From NCBI GenBank assembly GCA_041191345.1, contig JBEEOY010000114.1:1-64000 (forward strand): a stretch of 64,000 nt of DNA, given 5' to 3'. This document shows positions 8,663-15,279 of the stretch, in pieces (position 1 is the first letter of the stretch; each line of letters begins with the position of its first letter). The notes beneath the pieces were generated by a model, which made no database searches, was not told the origin of the DNA, and saw nothing but the letters and a program-made list of their open reading frames with translations. The position numbers and the translations under genes are program-made. The stretch comes from Aquisediminimonas sp041191345. Lineage in GTDB: Bacteria; Pseudomonadota; Alphaproteobacteria; Sphingomonadales; Sphingomonadaceae.

Positions 8663-10051
8663 TTAATAACGGTAATGATCTGGCTTGAACGGGCCTTGTT
8701 GTGTCACCCCGATATAAGCAGCCTGCTTAGGCGACAGCTTGGTCAGCTTAACGCCCAGCTTTTCAAGGTGAAGTGCGGCCACCTTTTCATCCAGATGCTT
8801 GGGCAGAACATAGACCTTATTCTCATAGTCGCCATTCTTGGTGAACAGCTCAATCTGCGCCAGCACCTGATTGGTGAAGGATGACGACATAACGAACGAG
8901 GGGTGGCCCGTCGCGCAGCCCAAATTCACCAGACGGCCCTTGGCGAGAATGATGATCTTCTTGCCATCGGGGAATTCCACCAAGTCTGTGCCCGGCTTAA
9001 TTTCGTCCCATTTATAGTTCGACAGGGCCGAAATCTGAATTTCGCTATCGAAATGGCCGATATTGCAGACAATCGACATCGGCTTCATGGCCTTCATATG
9101 TTCGGCTGTGATGACGTCTTCATTGCCCGTTGCCGTCACGAAGATGTCGGCACGTTCCACGGCCTCTTCCATCGTCACGACTTCATAGCCTTCCATCGCG
9201 GCTTGAAGCGCGCAGATGGGGTCAATTTCGGTCACCAGCACACGCGCACCGCCCTGACGCAGCGAAGCGGCTGAGCCCTTGCCCACATCGCCAAAGCCCG
9301 CGACACAGGCAATCTTGCCGGCCAGCATCACGTCCGTTGCGCGGCGGATGGCGTCGACCAGTGATTCCTTACAGCCGTAAAGATTATCGAACTTCGACTT
9401 AGTCACGCTGTCGTTCACGTTGATCGCCGGGAAAGGCAGCTTGCCGTCCTTAGCAATCTGATAGAGGCGGTGGACGCCGGTGGTCGTCTCTTCCGACACG
9501 CCCTTAATGTGCGCGACCGACATGGTCAGATAGCCCGGTTTTTCCTTGATGAAGGCCTTCAAAGCGCGCTGAAATTCAATTTCTTCCGCATTGCCAGGTT
9601 CGGGCAGTGTTTCGCCCGCTTCCAAGCGCGCACCCCACAGAGCGAACATGGTGGCATCGCCACCATCATCCAAAATCATATTGGTGGTTTCATTGCCCCA
9701 ATCGAAGATGCGGCCCACATAATCCCAATATTCGGCAAGGCTTTCGCCCTTTACCGCAAAGACAGGAATGCCGCGTGCCGCAATGGCAGCAGCAGCATGG
9801 TCTTGCGTGGAATAGATATTGCACGTCGCCCAGCGGACCTCAGCCCCCAGATCCACCAAGGTTTCAATCAGCACTGCCGTCTGGATTGTCATGTGGAGCG
9901 ACCCCGTAATGCGGGCGCCCTTTAATGGCTTTGACGCGCCATATTCCGCACGCAGCGCCATCAGGCCCGGCATTTCGGTTTCAGCAATTTCAATTTCCTT
10001 GCGACCAAAATCGGCAAGGCTCAGATCGGCGACGACATAATCATGGGCCAC
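8663..10051 (-). CDS. ahcY: S-adenosylhomocysteine hydrolase (adenosylhomocysteinase)
   Basis: NAD-dependent hydrolase that splits S-adenosylhomocysteine into adenosine and homocysteine, removing the product inhibitor of all SAM-dependent methyltransferases. The protein (462 residues) shows the Rossmann NAD-binding motif GFGDVGKGSA, the substrate region AINVNDSVTKSKFDNLYG, and the C-terminal tail KPDHYRY typical of the family. The GTG start at 10051 is preferred over an upstream TTG because a GGAG sits nine bases before it and the protein then begins VAHDYVVADL, as in homologues. A palindrome upstream may be an operator. Confidence 0.97.
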   Translation of the reverse strand: MAHDYVVADLSLADFGRKEIEIAETEMPGLMALRAEYGASKPLKGARITGSLHMTIQTAVLIETLVDLGAEVRWATCNIYSTQDHAAAAIAARGIPVFAVKGESLAEYWDYVGRIFDWGNETTNMILDDGGDATMFALWGARLEAGETLPEPGNAEEIEFQRALKAFIKEKPGYLTMSVAHIKGVSEETTTGVHRLYQIAKDGKLPFPAINVNDSVTKSKFDNLYGCKESLVDAIRRATDVMLAGKIACVAGFGDVGKGSAASLRQGGARVLVTEIDPICALQAAMEGYEVVTMEEAVERADIFVTATGNEDVITAEHMKAMKPMSIVCNIGHFDSEIQISALSNYKWDEIKPGTDLVEFPDGKKIIILAKGRLVNLGCATGHPSFVMSSSFTNQVLAQIELFTKNGDYENKVYVLPKHLDEKVAALHLEKLGVKLTKLSPKQAAYIGVTQQGPFKPDHYRY

Positions 10052-10118
10052 GGGATATATCTCCGGCAAAAATGGAATATCCCCGCCCTAGCGGTTCACA
10101 CGCGATATGGCAATCCAA

Positions 10119-10138
10119 ATATAAAGCTTTCTTTATAT
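10119..10138. promoter_or_regulatory. AT-rich palindrome upstream of ahcY, operator candidate
   Basis: Perfect inverted repeat ATATAAAG-N4-CTTTATAT, 68 bases before the ahcY GTG and 20 bases beyond the yqgE stop, standing out in GC-rich surroundings. ArsR-type SAH-responsive regulators (SahR) are known to control ahcY in several Proteobacteria through palindromes. Assigning this site to such a regulator is inference. Confidence 0.45.
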
Positions 10139-10157
10139 CCTTATCTCCGGTGCGTTC

Positions 10158-10718
10158 TCAGGCATTCCCGCTCGCCGTGGATAAAAGCCGAGGATCAATG
10201 CCGCTGGCATGAAACGCGCGGGTCCAGCGCTCTTCAGCAGGCATCTCAAACACAAGCGCATCCTCACACGGCGCGACGTGCCAACCATGCTGGTGCATTT
10301 CATCGTCCAGCTGACCTGCCCCCCAGCCGGCATAGCCCAGCGCGACCAGCCAGCGCGAAGGCCCTCGCCCAGCCGCAATGGCTTTCAAAACATCCTGTGT
10401 GCTGGTTAGCCCCCATTTATCGGCCACTTGCAACGTGCCTTCTCCAGCCCAATCCGTCGCATGCAGCACAAAGCCACGGGCGGGCTCAACTGGGCCGCCA
10501 AAATGCACAGGAACATTCGGCGCTACGCCAGGATCAAGACCCAATTGCGCCATGAGCTTGTGAAAGCCAATGCCCTCCAACTCATGCCCAATGCCAATGC
10601 CCAGCGCCCCTGCTTCATCATGTGCGCACAGGGCAATGACTGCATGGTCAAAGCGCGGATCCCCAATGCCCGGCATGGCGAGCAGCAATTGTCCCGTTAG
10701 GAATCGTGCGTTGGTCAT
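10158..10718 (-). CDS. yqgE: YqgE/AlgH family protein (UPF0301)
   Basis: A 186-residue cytoplasmic protein with the family features: N-terminal LTGQLLLAMPGIGDPRF, the NVPVHFGGPVEPARGFVLH core at about 88-108, and LVALGYAGWGAGQLDDEM near 144-162. The family is widespread in Proteobacteria; no biochemical activity is firmly established, although AlgH was linked to alginate regulation in Pseudomonas. It is encoded alone between ahcY and the stress island, on the same strand as ahcY but separated from it by the palindrome-bearing leader. Confidence 0.92.
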   Translation of the reverse strand: MTNARFLTGQLLLAMPGIGDPRFDHAVIALCAHDEAGALGIGIGHELEGIGFHKLMAQLGLDPGVAPNVPVHFGGPVEPARGFVLHATDWAGEGTLQVADKWGLTSTQDVLKAIAAGRGPSRWLVALGYAGWGAGQLDDEMHQHGWHVAPCEDALVFEMPAEERWTRAFHASGIDPRLLSTASGNA

Positions 10719-10795
10719 GCTCTGCCCCTACCCCATATCTGGCTGGGCTGAAATAACAGGCCGCAAGAACCAATCATGTGGCCGCGACCAACGCT

Positions 10796-11140
10796 CTACT
10801 CGTCCTTCTTCAATTCCCGGCTTGCCGCATCCGCAGCCCGGTCCACTTTGTTGGCGCCTTTTTTGAGGCTGTCTTTGACATCTTGGCCCACCTCTTTCGC
10901 CTCTTGGGTGGCATTGCGGCCAACGGCCTTTAGGTCTTGTTCAGCCGCTTTTGCTTCAGCCTTGGCGGCCTCGCCAGCCCGATCAAGGTCCTCGCCAACA
11001 TCCTCCAGCTTCTTATCCGCAGCATCACCTGCCTGGTCGATACGCGCGCCAGCTTCGGCTGCCGTTGGTTTTTCATCATTATTTGCATCGCAGCCCATCA
11101 GCGCCAGCCCGACCATCCCCAAGATAAAATAGATCCGCAT
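10796..11140 (-). CDS. Small lipoprotein with a charged, Ala-rich helical body
   Basis: A 114-residue predicted lipoprotein. The hydrophobic signal peptide MRIYFILGMVGLALMGC ends in a lipobox (LMGC, Cys17). The rest is a repetitive Ala/Glu/Asp/Lys-rich helix resembling LEA-like or YtxH/CsbD-like stress proteins (repeats such as AGEAAKAEAKAAEQDLKAV). The ATG at 11140 has AGGAG at six bases' distance, which excludes longer in-frame starts. An EcfG-like promoter (GGAAC-N17-GGTT) lies 44-69 bases upstream, so it is probably a general-stress envelope protein. Function is otherwise unknown. Confidence 0.75.
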   Translation of the reverse strand: MRIYFILGMVGLALMGCDANNDEKPTAAEAGARIDQAGDAADKKLEDVGEDLDRAGEAAKAEAKAAEQDLKAVGRNATQEAKEVGQDVKDSLKKGANKVDRAADAASRELKKDE

Positions 11141-11183
11141 CCTCATCTCCTGTGTCATTGGCGAAAGCGTCCATGGGTTTGCA

Positions 11184-11209
11184 AACCGCGCAGTCGCCAC
11201 TCATGTTCC
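11184..11209 (-). promoter_or_regulatory. EcfG-type promoter for the small lipoprotein
   Basis: On the minus strand GGAAC (11209-11205), 17 bases, GGTT (11187-11184). The GGTT -10 variant is the same as in the nepR and phyR promoters of this window. It is placed correctly for the lipoprotein start at 11140. Confidence 0.6.
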
Positions 11210-11303
11210 GATGGGATGTCTCTTCGTGCGTCACGGCAAAGCCAGCTCCGTCCCGAGCGCGCCTGCAGGCCCGCACAGACCCCTAACGTAGACTAGCAGC
11301 ACG

Positions 11304-11328
11304 GGAACTTCGGGCTGAGCACCCCGTT
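11304..11328 (+). promoter_or_regulatory. EcfG-type promoter for the PEP-CTERM protein
   Basis: Perfect GGAAC (11304-11308), 16 bases, CGTT (11325-11328), the alphaproteobacterial EcfG consensus. It lies 44 bases before the ATG at 11373 and is divergent from the lipoprotein promoter. Confidence 0.75.
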
Positions 11329-11372
11329 GCTCAAGTCCCTCCATGTAATCGCTTATTTTGAAAGGTCTGCTT

Positions 11373-11909
11373 ATGAAACTCTCTCCCACCCGGCTTGCGC
11401 TGGCCAGCATTGCGCTGAGCGCAATGACCCCAGCAGCCAATGCGGCCCAATCCATCTCGCTCAGCCCGGCTGCGCCCGATGGGTCGATTTCAGGCAGTTT
11501 TCAGAATGTTGCCATTCCAGGTGGCAGCTTTAGCAATATCTTCAACTTCACGCTGCCCAGTGCGGGTGACTTGAATGCGACGATATCCTCGATCTTTAGG
11601 CAGGCGCAGAACAATAATGTCGATTTCACGGGCGTCACGCTGAACGGTCAGGCCTTAACCATTGGCTCGACCGGCAATGTAGAGTTCCGCTTTCTGAATG
11701 GGCTTGGGGTCAATTCCGGCCCACAGACACTGGCTGTAAATGGCAGCAGCGGCGGCAATGGAAGCTATGCTGGCACTTTGTCCTTTGCACCACAGCTGGC
11801 GGGCGTGCCTGAACCCGCTGCTTGGGCCACACTGATCTTAGGCTTCGCGCTTGTTGGCACAAGTATGCGCCGCAACCGCCCATCAAAGCTGCAGAAAGTC
11901 TCTGCCTAG
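11373..11909 (+). CDS. PEP-CTERM sorting-domain exported protein
   Basis: A 178-residue exported protein. The signal peptide spans about residues 1-24 and ends in ANA. A Gly/Asn/Ser-rich, beta-type body follows, and then a C-terminal PEP-CTERM signal: VPEPAAWATLILGFALVG plus an Arg-rich tail, the tripartite PEP motif, membrane segment and basic end cut by exosortase. The ATG at 11373 follows AAAGG. The body resembles FxDxF-type PEP-CTERM proteins, whose role is unknown but thought to be in surface or biofilm material. No exosortase gene is in the window. A perfect EcfG promoter lies upstream, tying it to the general stress response. Confidence 0.85.
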   Translation: MKLSPTRLALASIALSAMTPAANAAQSISLSPAAPDGSISGSFQNVAIPGGSFSNIFNFTLPSAGDLNATISSIFRQAQNNNVDFTGVTLNGQALTIGSTGNVEFRFLNGLGVNSGPQTLAVNGSSGGNGSYAGTLSFAPQLAGVPEPAAWATLILGFALVGTSMRRNRPSKLQKVSA

Positions 11910-11989
11910 CTCCAAATGGCGTCTGCAGCGCGGCGCGCCAGACGCCCCTGCGATGATAGAATGAGACTGATTGTCCTCACAATGGATCA

Positions 11990-12023
11990 AAAAATGGCCC
12001 GCCGCTCAAACAAGCGACGGGCC
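11990..12023 (-). terminator. Rho-independent terminator of the candidate small RNA
   Basis: An 11-base-pair stem with one mismatch (arms 11996-12006 and 12013-12023, loop of six). On the minus strand it is followed at once by ATTTTTTG. No minus-strand protein gene ends here, which argues for a transcribed RNA. Confidence 0.8.
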
Positions 12024-12158
12024 AATAAGGCTGGCGCACGCCAGCCCTGTCCACTCCGACGCCGGGAACAGGCACCCGGCTTTTTGTTAGACCACTCGTT
12101 ACCCACCGCGCCACAGGGTTGGGGGAGGGAGGAACGCGGCAGCCGACAGTCCAACGCC
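11990..12158 (-). ncRNA. Candidate structured small RNA, EcfG-type promoter, C-rich segment (GsrN-like?)
   Basis: The roughly 490-base gap between the PEP-CTERM gene and the Crp/Fnr gene holds no convincing gene but does hold a likely minus-strand RNA of about 165 bases. Seen: an EcfG-like promoter (GGAAC-N16-CATT) ending at 12164; an unpaired C-rich run (UUCCUCCCUCCCCC) around 12120-12133, complementary to Shine-Dalgarno sequences; a long-range stem (CCAACCCUGU with ACAGGGCUGG, one mismatch) enclosing the hairpin GCCGGG/CCCGGC; a second hairpin GGCUGGC/GCCAGCC; and a terminator. C-rich loops and EcfG control are traits of the Caulobacter stress sRNA GsrN; homology is not shown. The 5-prime end is inferred. 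Confidence 0.5.
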
Positions 12159-12163
12159 AAGAA

Positions 12164-12188
12164 AATGACAAAAGCGACCTTTTGTTCC
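12164..12188 (-). promoter_or_regulatory. EcfG-like promoter for the candidate small RNA
   Basis: Minus strand GGAAC (12188-12184), 16 bases, CATT (12167-12164), one base off the CGTT consensus. The predicted transcript start falls at about 12157. A separate TTGACT at 12334-12339 on the same strand could serve as a -35 element for a longer transcript, but no good -10 follows it. Confidence 0.4.
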
Positions 12189-12345
12189 ACGCCTCAAAAA
12201 ATGCCTTACTGCGCGCCAGATCTGCGCACAGCAAATGCCGCATCATCTGGGCGAAATGGTCCTCGAAACAAGCATTTCTGACGTAAGTGACAACACCGCA
12301 TACTAACGAAAACCAATAGCTATCAGTCGCGACAGTCAACAAAAG

Positions 12346-12370
12346 GGAACGAAATTCTCTCTCATGCGTT
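12346..12370 (+). promoter_or_regulatory. EcfG-type promoter for the Crp/Fnr regulator
   Basis: Perfect GGAAC (12346-12350), 16 bases, CGTT (12367-12370). It lies 31 bases before the GTG start at 12402, leaving room for the AGAGAAGGGG ribosome site. Confidence 0.75.
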
Positions 12371-12401
12371 TTTCCAGTGCAAGAGAAGGGGATGACAGAC
12401 T

Positions 12402-13136
12402 GTGTTTTACGAAGCCCACCAGCAACGCGAGACTTGGGTTCCGCCCATGCAATGCGAAGACAATGTCGATCGGCTCGTCGGATCATCATTTAATCTGCGG
12501 CAGCATCAACATTTAGCGCGCGGGTCAGAGCGACCCGATTTTCTGTATCAAATTAACCATGGTTGGGCCGGGCGATACCGGCTTTTATCAGACGGGCGGC
12601 GCCAAATTACAGCGCTTTATTTGCCCGGGGATGTATGCGATCCCTGTTGGCTAGATGGCGGGCGCACGGTGCAATCCGTTGTCGCACTGACGCCATTGCA
12701 AACCACGCGGGCGCAAAGGCGCGACTTGGAAGCGCAAGTGTCCCTTGATCCAGAGCAGATGAAGTTCCTCTGGCGCCAAGCCCGCCTGGCCCAACAAATT
12801 CATGCCGAATGGCTGGTCAATTTGGGACGAAAAAATGCCATGGAGCGGCTGTCGCACTTATTGTGTGAACTCTATTGCCGCCTCTCCATTTCGGGACATG
12901 CCTCAGGCACCAGCTGCGAAATGCCGCTGACCCAGCTTGATTTGGCAGACCTTGCCGGGCTGACCCCGGTACATGTCAACCGCACACTTCAAGAGATGCG
13001 GGCCATGCGGCTTATTGAATTGCAGTCCCGTCGCCTGACCATTCTGGATTGGACGGCCATGCGACGTATGGCGTGGTTTGACCCACATTATCTGGGCATC
13101 CCCTCGCCGTCTCAACGACTGCAAGTCGCCGCATAA
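12402..13136 (+). CDS. Crp/Fnr family transcriptional regulator
   Basis: A 244-residue regulator. An N-terminal cupin-like cyclic-nucleotide-binding fold spans about residues 25-140, with GRYRLLSDGRRQITALYLPGDV at about 56-78. A C-terminal Crp-type winged helix-turn-helix covers about 155-225: MPLTQLDLADLAGLTPVHVN then RTLQEMR. It belongs to the Fnr/FixK-like group, lacks the Cys set needed for an iron-sulfur cluster, and its ligand is unknown. Start is GTG at 12402 with a purine-rich site upstream; ATG at 12447 is possible. The perfect EcfG promoter upstream suggests a second-tier regulator of the stress response. A strong terminator follows. Confidence 0.88.
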   Translation: MFYEAHQQRETWVPPMQCEDNVDRLVGSSFNLRQHQHLARGSERPDFLYQINHGWAGRYRLLSDGRRQITALYLPGDVCDPCWLDGGRTVQSVVALTPLQTTRAQRRDLEAQVSLDPEQMKFLWRQARLAQQIHAEWLVNLGRKNAMERLSHLLCELYCRLSISGHASGTSCEMPLTQLDLADLAGLTPVHVNRTLQEMRAMRLIELQSRRLTILDWTAMRRMAWFDPHYLGIPSPSQRLQVAA

Positions 13137-13161
13137 GCGCTTTCCCTGGCAGGAAAAAGGG

Positions 13162-13190
13162 AAAGGCCGGCCCCATGGGACCGGCCTTTT
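13162..13190 (+). terminator. Terminator after the Crp/Fnr regulator
   Basis: Stem AAAGGCCGG/CCGGCCTTT with an inner CCC/GGG pairing, followed by TTTT on the plus strand and preceded by an A-rich run, so it may act in both directions. Confidence 0.8.
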
Positions 13191-13320
13191 CATGCGCCCC
13201 CCTTCATGCGCGCGAGAACAGCTGCGATCTGCAGCCCCGGCACAAGCGGCATGCCACGCCATTGCGGCACTCTGTCTGACATAAATTTCAAAAGACCCGC
13301 TTAAACTTCTGACAACTAGC

Positions 13321-13345
13321 GGACCTTGCGGCGCTCTTCCTCGTT
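13321..13345 (+). promoter_or_regulatory. EcfG-like promoter for the small SFPASDPP protein
   Basis: GGACC (13321-13325), 16 bases, CGTT (13342-13345), one mismatch in the -35. The same GGACC variant occurs before the PRC-barrel gene at 16113. It lies 28 bases before the ATG at 13374. Confidence 0.45.
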
Positions 13346-13373
13346 CTCGCGTTAGCAAGAAGGAGATTGTGTC

Positions 13374-13730
13374 ATGTCCAGCGACCAGCCAAAATCAAAG
13401 ACCAAGACAAAGCAAAACAAATCGGCCCGCATGGCAGAAGACACCCTGCCCGCGCCCACTCAAGACGCGCTGATAACATTGGGTAAAATTGCGCTGGGGG
13501 CCGCCGCTGTTACCAGTGCGGCAGTCTATACATGGCGCCGGATGCGCGCAGATGCTGGGGACCAAGGCGGTGCGGCAGCCTTTGCGCCAGGTGAGCAAGC
13601 CAAGGGAAATTTTGATCAGACCCGTTCAGCCGGGCCAGAGGCCATGCGCGATCATCCCGGGGAAAACTGGGATAAAGTTGATCAGGCGGCTGACGAATCT
13701 TTCCCAGCAAGTGACCCGCCCAGTCGTTAA
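13374..13730 (+). CDS. Small membrane protein with C-terminal ESFPASDPPS motif
   Basis: A 118-residue protein of unknown function. The Lys-rich N-terminus (about 1-22) precedes one likely membrane helix at about 34-53 (ALITLGKIALGAAAVTSAAV), then WRRMRAD. The C-terminus ends WDKVDQAADESFPASDPPSR. Short proteins ending in an SFPASDPPS-like motif recur in sphingomonads and other stress-tolerant bacteria without a known role. The ATG is preceded by AAGAAGGAG at a good distance. Its position between two stress regulators and an EcfG-like promoter suggest membership of the general stress regulon (inference). Confidence 0.75.
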   Translation: MSSDQPKSKTKTKQNKSARMAEDTLPAPTQDALITLGKIALGAAAVTSAAVYTWRRMRADAGDQGGAAAFAPGEQAKGNFDQTRSAGPEAMRDHPGENWDKVDQAADESFPASDPPSR

Positions 13731-13933
13731 TCACGGCACCTAGGCCGCCGCATGGGCCCTGTGGCGAGGCTGGAGCGTTCTCGGCAGAGCTTGGGCACTC
13801 ATAGGCCCCAATGGACCTTGGCTAGGTACGCTCCCCTTGTTGCTTCCTGTCATGGCTCTTGTGTCGCGGCGCAGCCGCGGACGCGTTGCTGAAACGATCA
13901 AAACGGGCCTGACAAAAGGATTGAACTTTCCGC

Positions 13934-14293
13934 ATGGAGACACAGGCTGAAATTCTGGTCGTCGATGATGATCCCCTGCTGCGGCTCGGGATCATCGGTA
14001 TGTTGAGGGAATGGGGCTATGCACCCATTGCCGCGCATGACCCGCAGCGCGCTTTGCCGCTGGCCTATGAAATGCCCGGGCTCAATGTGTTGATTACTGA
14101 CTATCAGATGCCCGGCATGAACGGAATTGAACTGGCGCGGCTGATGGTAGAGATTTTACCGAAGCTTCATGTCTTAATTATCACTGGCAATGAAAATTTG
14201 CCCGATCATCTGTCCCCAGATTGGAAAATGCTGATCAAGCCCTTCACGCCCTATGACCTGAAACTGGCCTTGCACGATATGCGCCTCGGCTAG
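13934..14293 (+). CDS. Single-domain response regulator
   Basis: A 119-residue receiver domain with no output domain. Acidic pocket Asp11/Asp12, phospho-acceptor Asp56 (LITDYQMPGMNG), switch Thr84 (LIITGNE) and Lys102 (LIKPF) are all present, so it should be phosphorylated. Single-domain regulators such as SdrG modulate the PhyR pathway in sphingomonads, but this one lacks the FATGUY motif of that group (it reads IITGNENLPD). It is encoded convergent to ecfG with only 17 bases between the stops. No histidine kinase gene is nearby. Confidence 0.85.
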   Translation: METQAEILVVDDDPLLRLGIIGMLREWGYAPIAAHDPQRALPLAYEMPGLNVLITDYQMPGMNGIELARLMVEILPKLHVLIITGNENLPDHLSPDWKMLIKPFTPYDLKLALHDMRLG

Positions 14294-14310
14294 GCGCAAG
14301 CCAAACCGCG

Positions 14311-14892
14311 TTACTCCGCAGACGACAATGCAGTCGCACGGCTGCCTTTTTTTCCCGGCTTGGCGTCGTCTTCGAATGGAGGCCCGTCAATCAGGGCGGC
14401 CAGCGCCACGCGGCCACGCGCCAGACGACTTTTGATTGTTCCAATGGCACAGCCCATGATTTCCGCTGCCTCCTCATAAGAAACGCCATTGGCGCCAATG
14501 AGCAGCAAGACCTCTCTCTGTTCGGAAGGAAGCTTGAGGAGCGCTGCCTGAACATCCTGCACATTCAAGCCATCATGCTGGGCAGGCGCGACCACCAAAA
14601 CCCGCTCTGCCACTTCGGGATCCCAAGAGACCATGCGCGCATTTTTGCGCAAGGTTGTGTAATAATGGTTCCGCAGGATCATGAACATCCACGCCCGAAA
14701 ATTAGAGCCGGGTGTATAGCTTTGCCGGGCGGCCCAAGCCCGCGTCATTGCATCTTGAACCATATCATCTGCGACATCACGATTGCCGCATAAGCCACGT
14801 GCAAAAGCGCGTAAGGCGGGAATGATGGCGACCAGCTGATCGCGAAAATCCTTATCGAGCTGTGCCGATATGGAAGGATCAGTGTCTGTCAT
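14311..14892 (-). CDS. ecfG: General stress response ECF sigma factor EcfG
   Basis: A 193-residue ECF sigma factor. Region 2 (about 25-90) contains ARGLCGNRDVADDMVQDAM and FRAWMFMILRNHYYTTLRK. Region 4 (about 130-175) contains LPSEQREVLLLIGANGVSYE and the helix-turn-helix AAEIMGCAIGTIKSRLARG. Adjacent nepR and divergent phyR identify it as EcfG (ECF15). The start overlaps the nepR stop as ATGA. EcfG directs RNA polymerase to GGAAC-N16/17-CGTT promoters, many of which lie around this locus. The acidic-basic C-terminal tail after residue 175 is not part of the conserved fold. Confidence 0.95.
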   Translation of the reverse strand: MTDTDPSISAQLDKDFRDQLVAIIPALRAFARGLCGNRDVADDMVQDAMTRAWAARQSYTPGSNFRAWMFMILRNHYYTTLRKNARMVSWDPEVAERVLVVAPAQHDGLNVQDVQAALLKLPSEQREVLLLIGANGVSYEEAAEIMGCAIGTIKSRLARGRVALAALIDGPPFEDDAKPGKKGSRATALSSAE

Positions 14893-15080
14893 TCCTCACC
14901 CGTCTGCCCAGAAATTTTACGTTCAATCTCACCGAGCAAACGCAGAAATTCATCTGGCAGAGGTTCAGCGACCACTTCATCATGCAGCCGCCGCAAGGCC
15001 GTTCCGACAGGATCATCCAATGGATTCATTTGCTCGCTTGAAGATCGGGCACCCTGTTCGGGCGCACTTTTCTTCGGCAT
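14889..15080 (-). CDS. nepR: Anti-sigma factor NepR
   Basis: A 63-residue protein. The NepR core helix region LRRLHDEVVAEPLPDEFLRL is followed by LGEIERK, the segment that binds EcfG and, on activation, PhyR. The ATG at 15080 has AGGAG nine bases upstream; a longer in-frame start at 15149 would add 23 residues atypical of the family and is rejected. It is translationally coupled to ecfG (ATGA) so both are made in proportion. Transcription probably starts from the EcfG-type promoter at 15198-15222. Confidence 0.93.
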   Translation of the reverse strand: MPKKSAPEQGARSSSEQMNPLDDPVGTALRRLHDEVVAEPLPDEFLRLLGEIERKISGQTGEE

Positions 15081-15197
15081 CGCGACTGACTCCTGTTGCT
15101 GCAAAGAAACTGCTTTAGTCACGATGTCCGATTTGCCTATAAAAGTCACCTAATTTGCCCCCTTGGACGGGTCAGCTTGCTGAACCGTGCTGGAGGA

Positions 15198-15222
15198 AAC
15201 CAGCTGAGAAAGAATTTGTTCC
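15198..15222 (-). promoter_or_regulatory. EcfG-type promoter for nepR-ecfG (autoregulation)
   Basis: Minus strand GGAAC (15222-15218), 16 bases, GGTT (15201-15198). It mirrors the phyR promoter only seven bases away. The -10 differs from CGTT at one base in both. Confidence 0.65.
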
Positions 15223-15229
15223 GACCATT

Positions 15230-15254
15230 GGAACTTTCTTTTTTTAGAAGGGTT
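15230..15254 (+). promoter_or_regulatory. EcfG-type promoter for phyR
   Basis: GGAAC (15230-15234), 16 bases, GGTT (15251-15254), 25 bases before the phyR ATG. It is back to back with the nepR promoter, so EcfG would control both arms of the switch. Confidence 0.65.
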
Positions 15255-15279
15255 TATAGCTCTTGAAGCGGGAGGACAT

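Noticed and set aside
12001..12160. 6S RNA, RNase P RNA, SRP RNA or tmRNA
   Set aside because: The conserved sequence elements of these RNAs, such as GGAAGG-AGCAGCC of SRP or GGGAGGAAAGTCC of RNase P, were not found, and the 6S layout could not be drawn convincingly.
11987..12190. Minus-strand 67-codon open frame overlapping the candidate small RNA
   Set aside because: Its last codons run through the terminator hairpin and its stop lies in the U tract, which is not the layout of a real coding region.
11977..12489. Minus-strand open frame of 170 codons in the gap before the Crp/Fnr gene
   Set aside because: It crosses the Crp/Fnr promoter and start, lacks a ribosome site, and its composition is that of random GC-rich DNA. 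The region is better explained by an RNA with a terminator.
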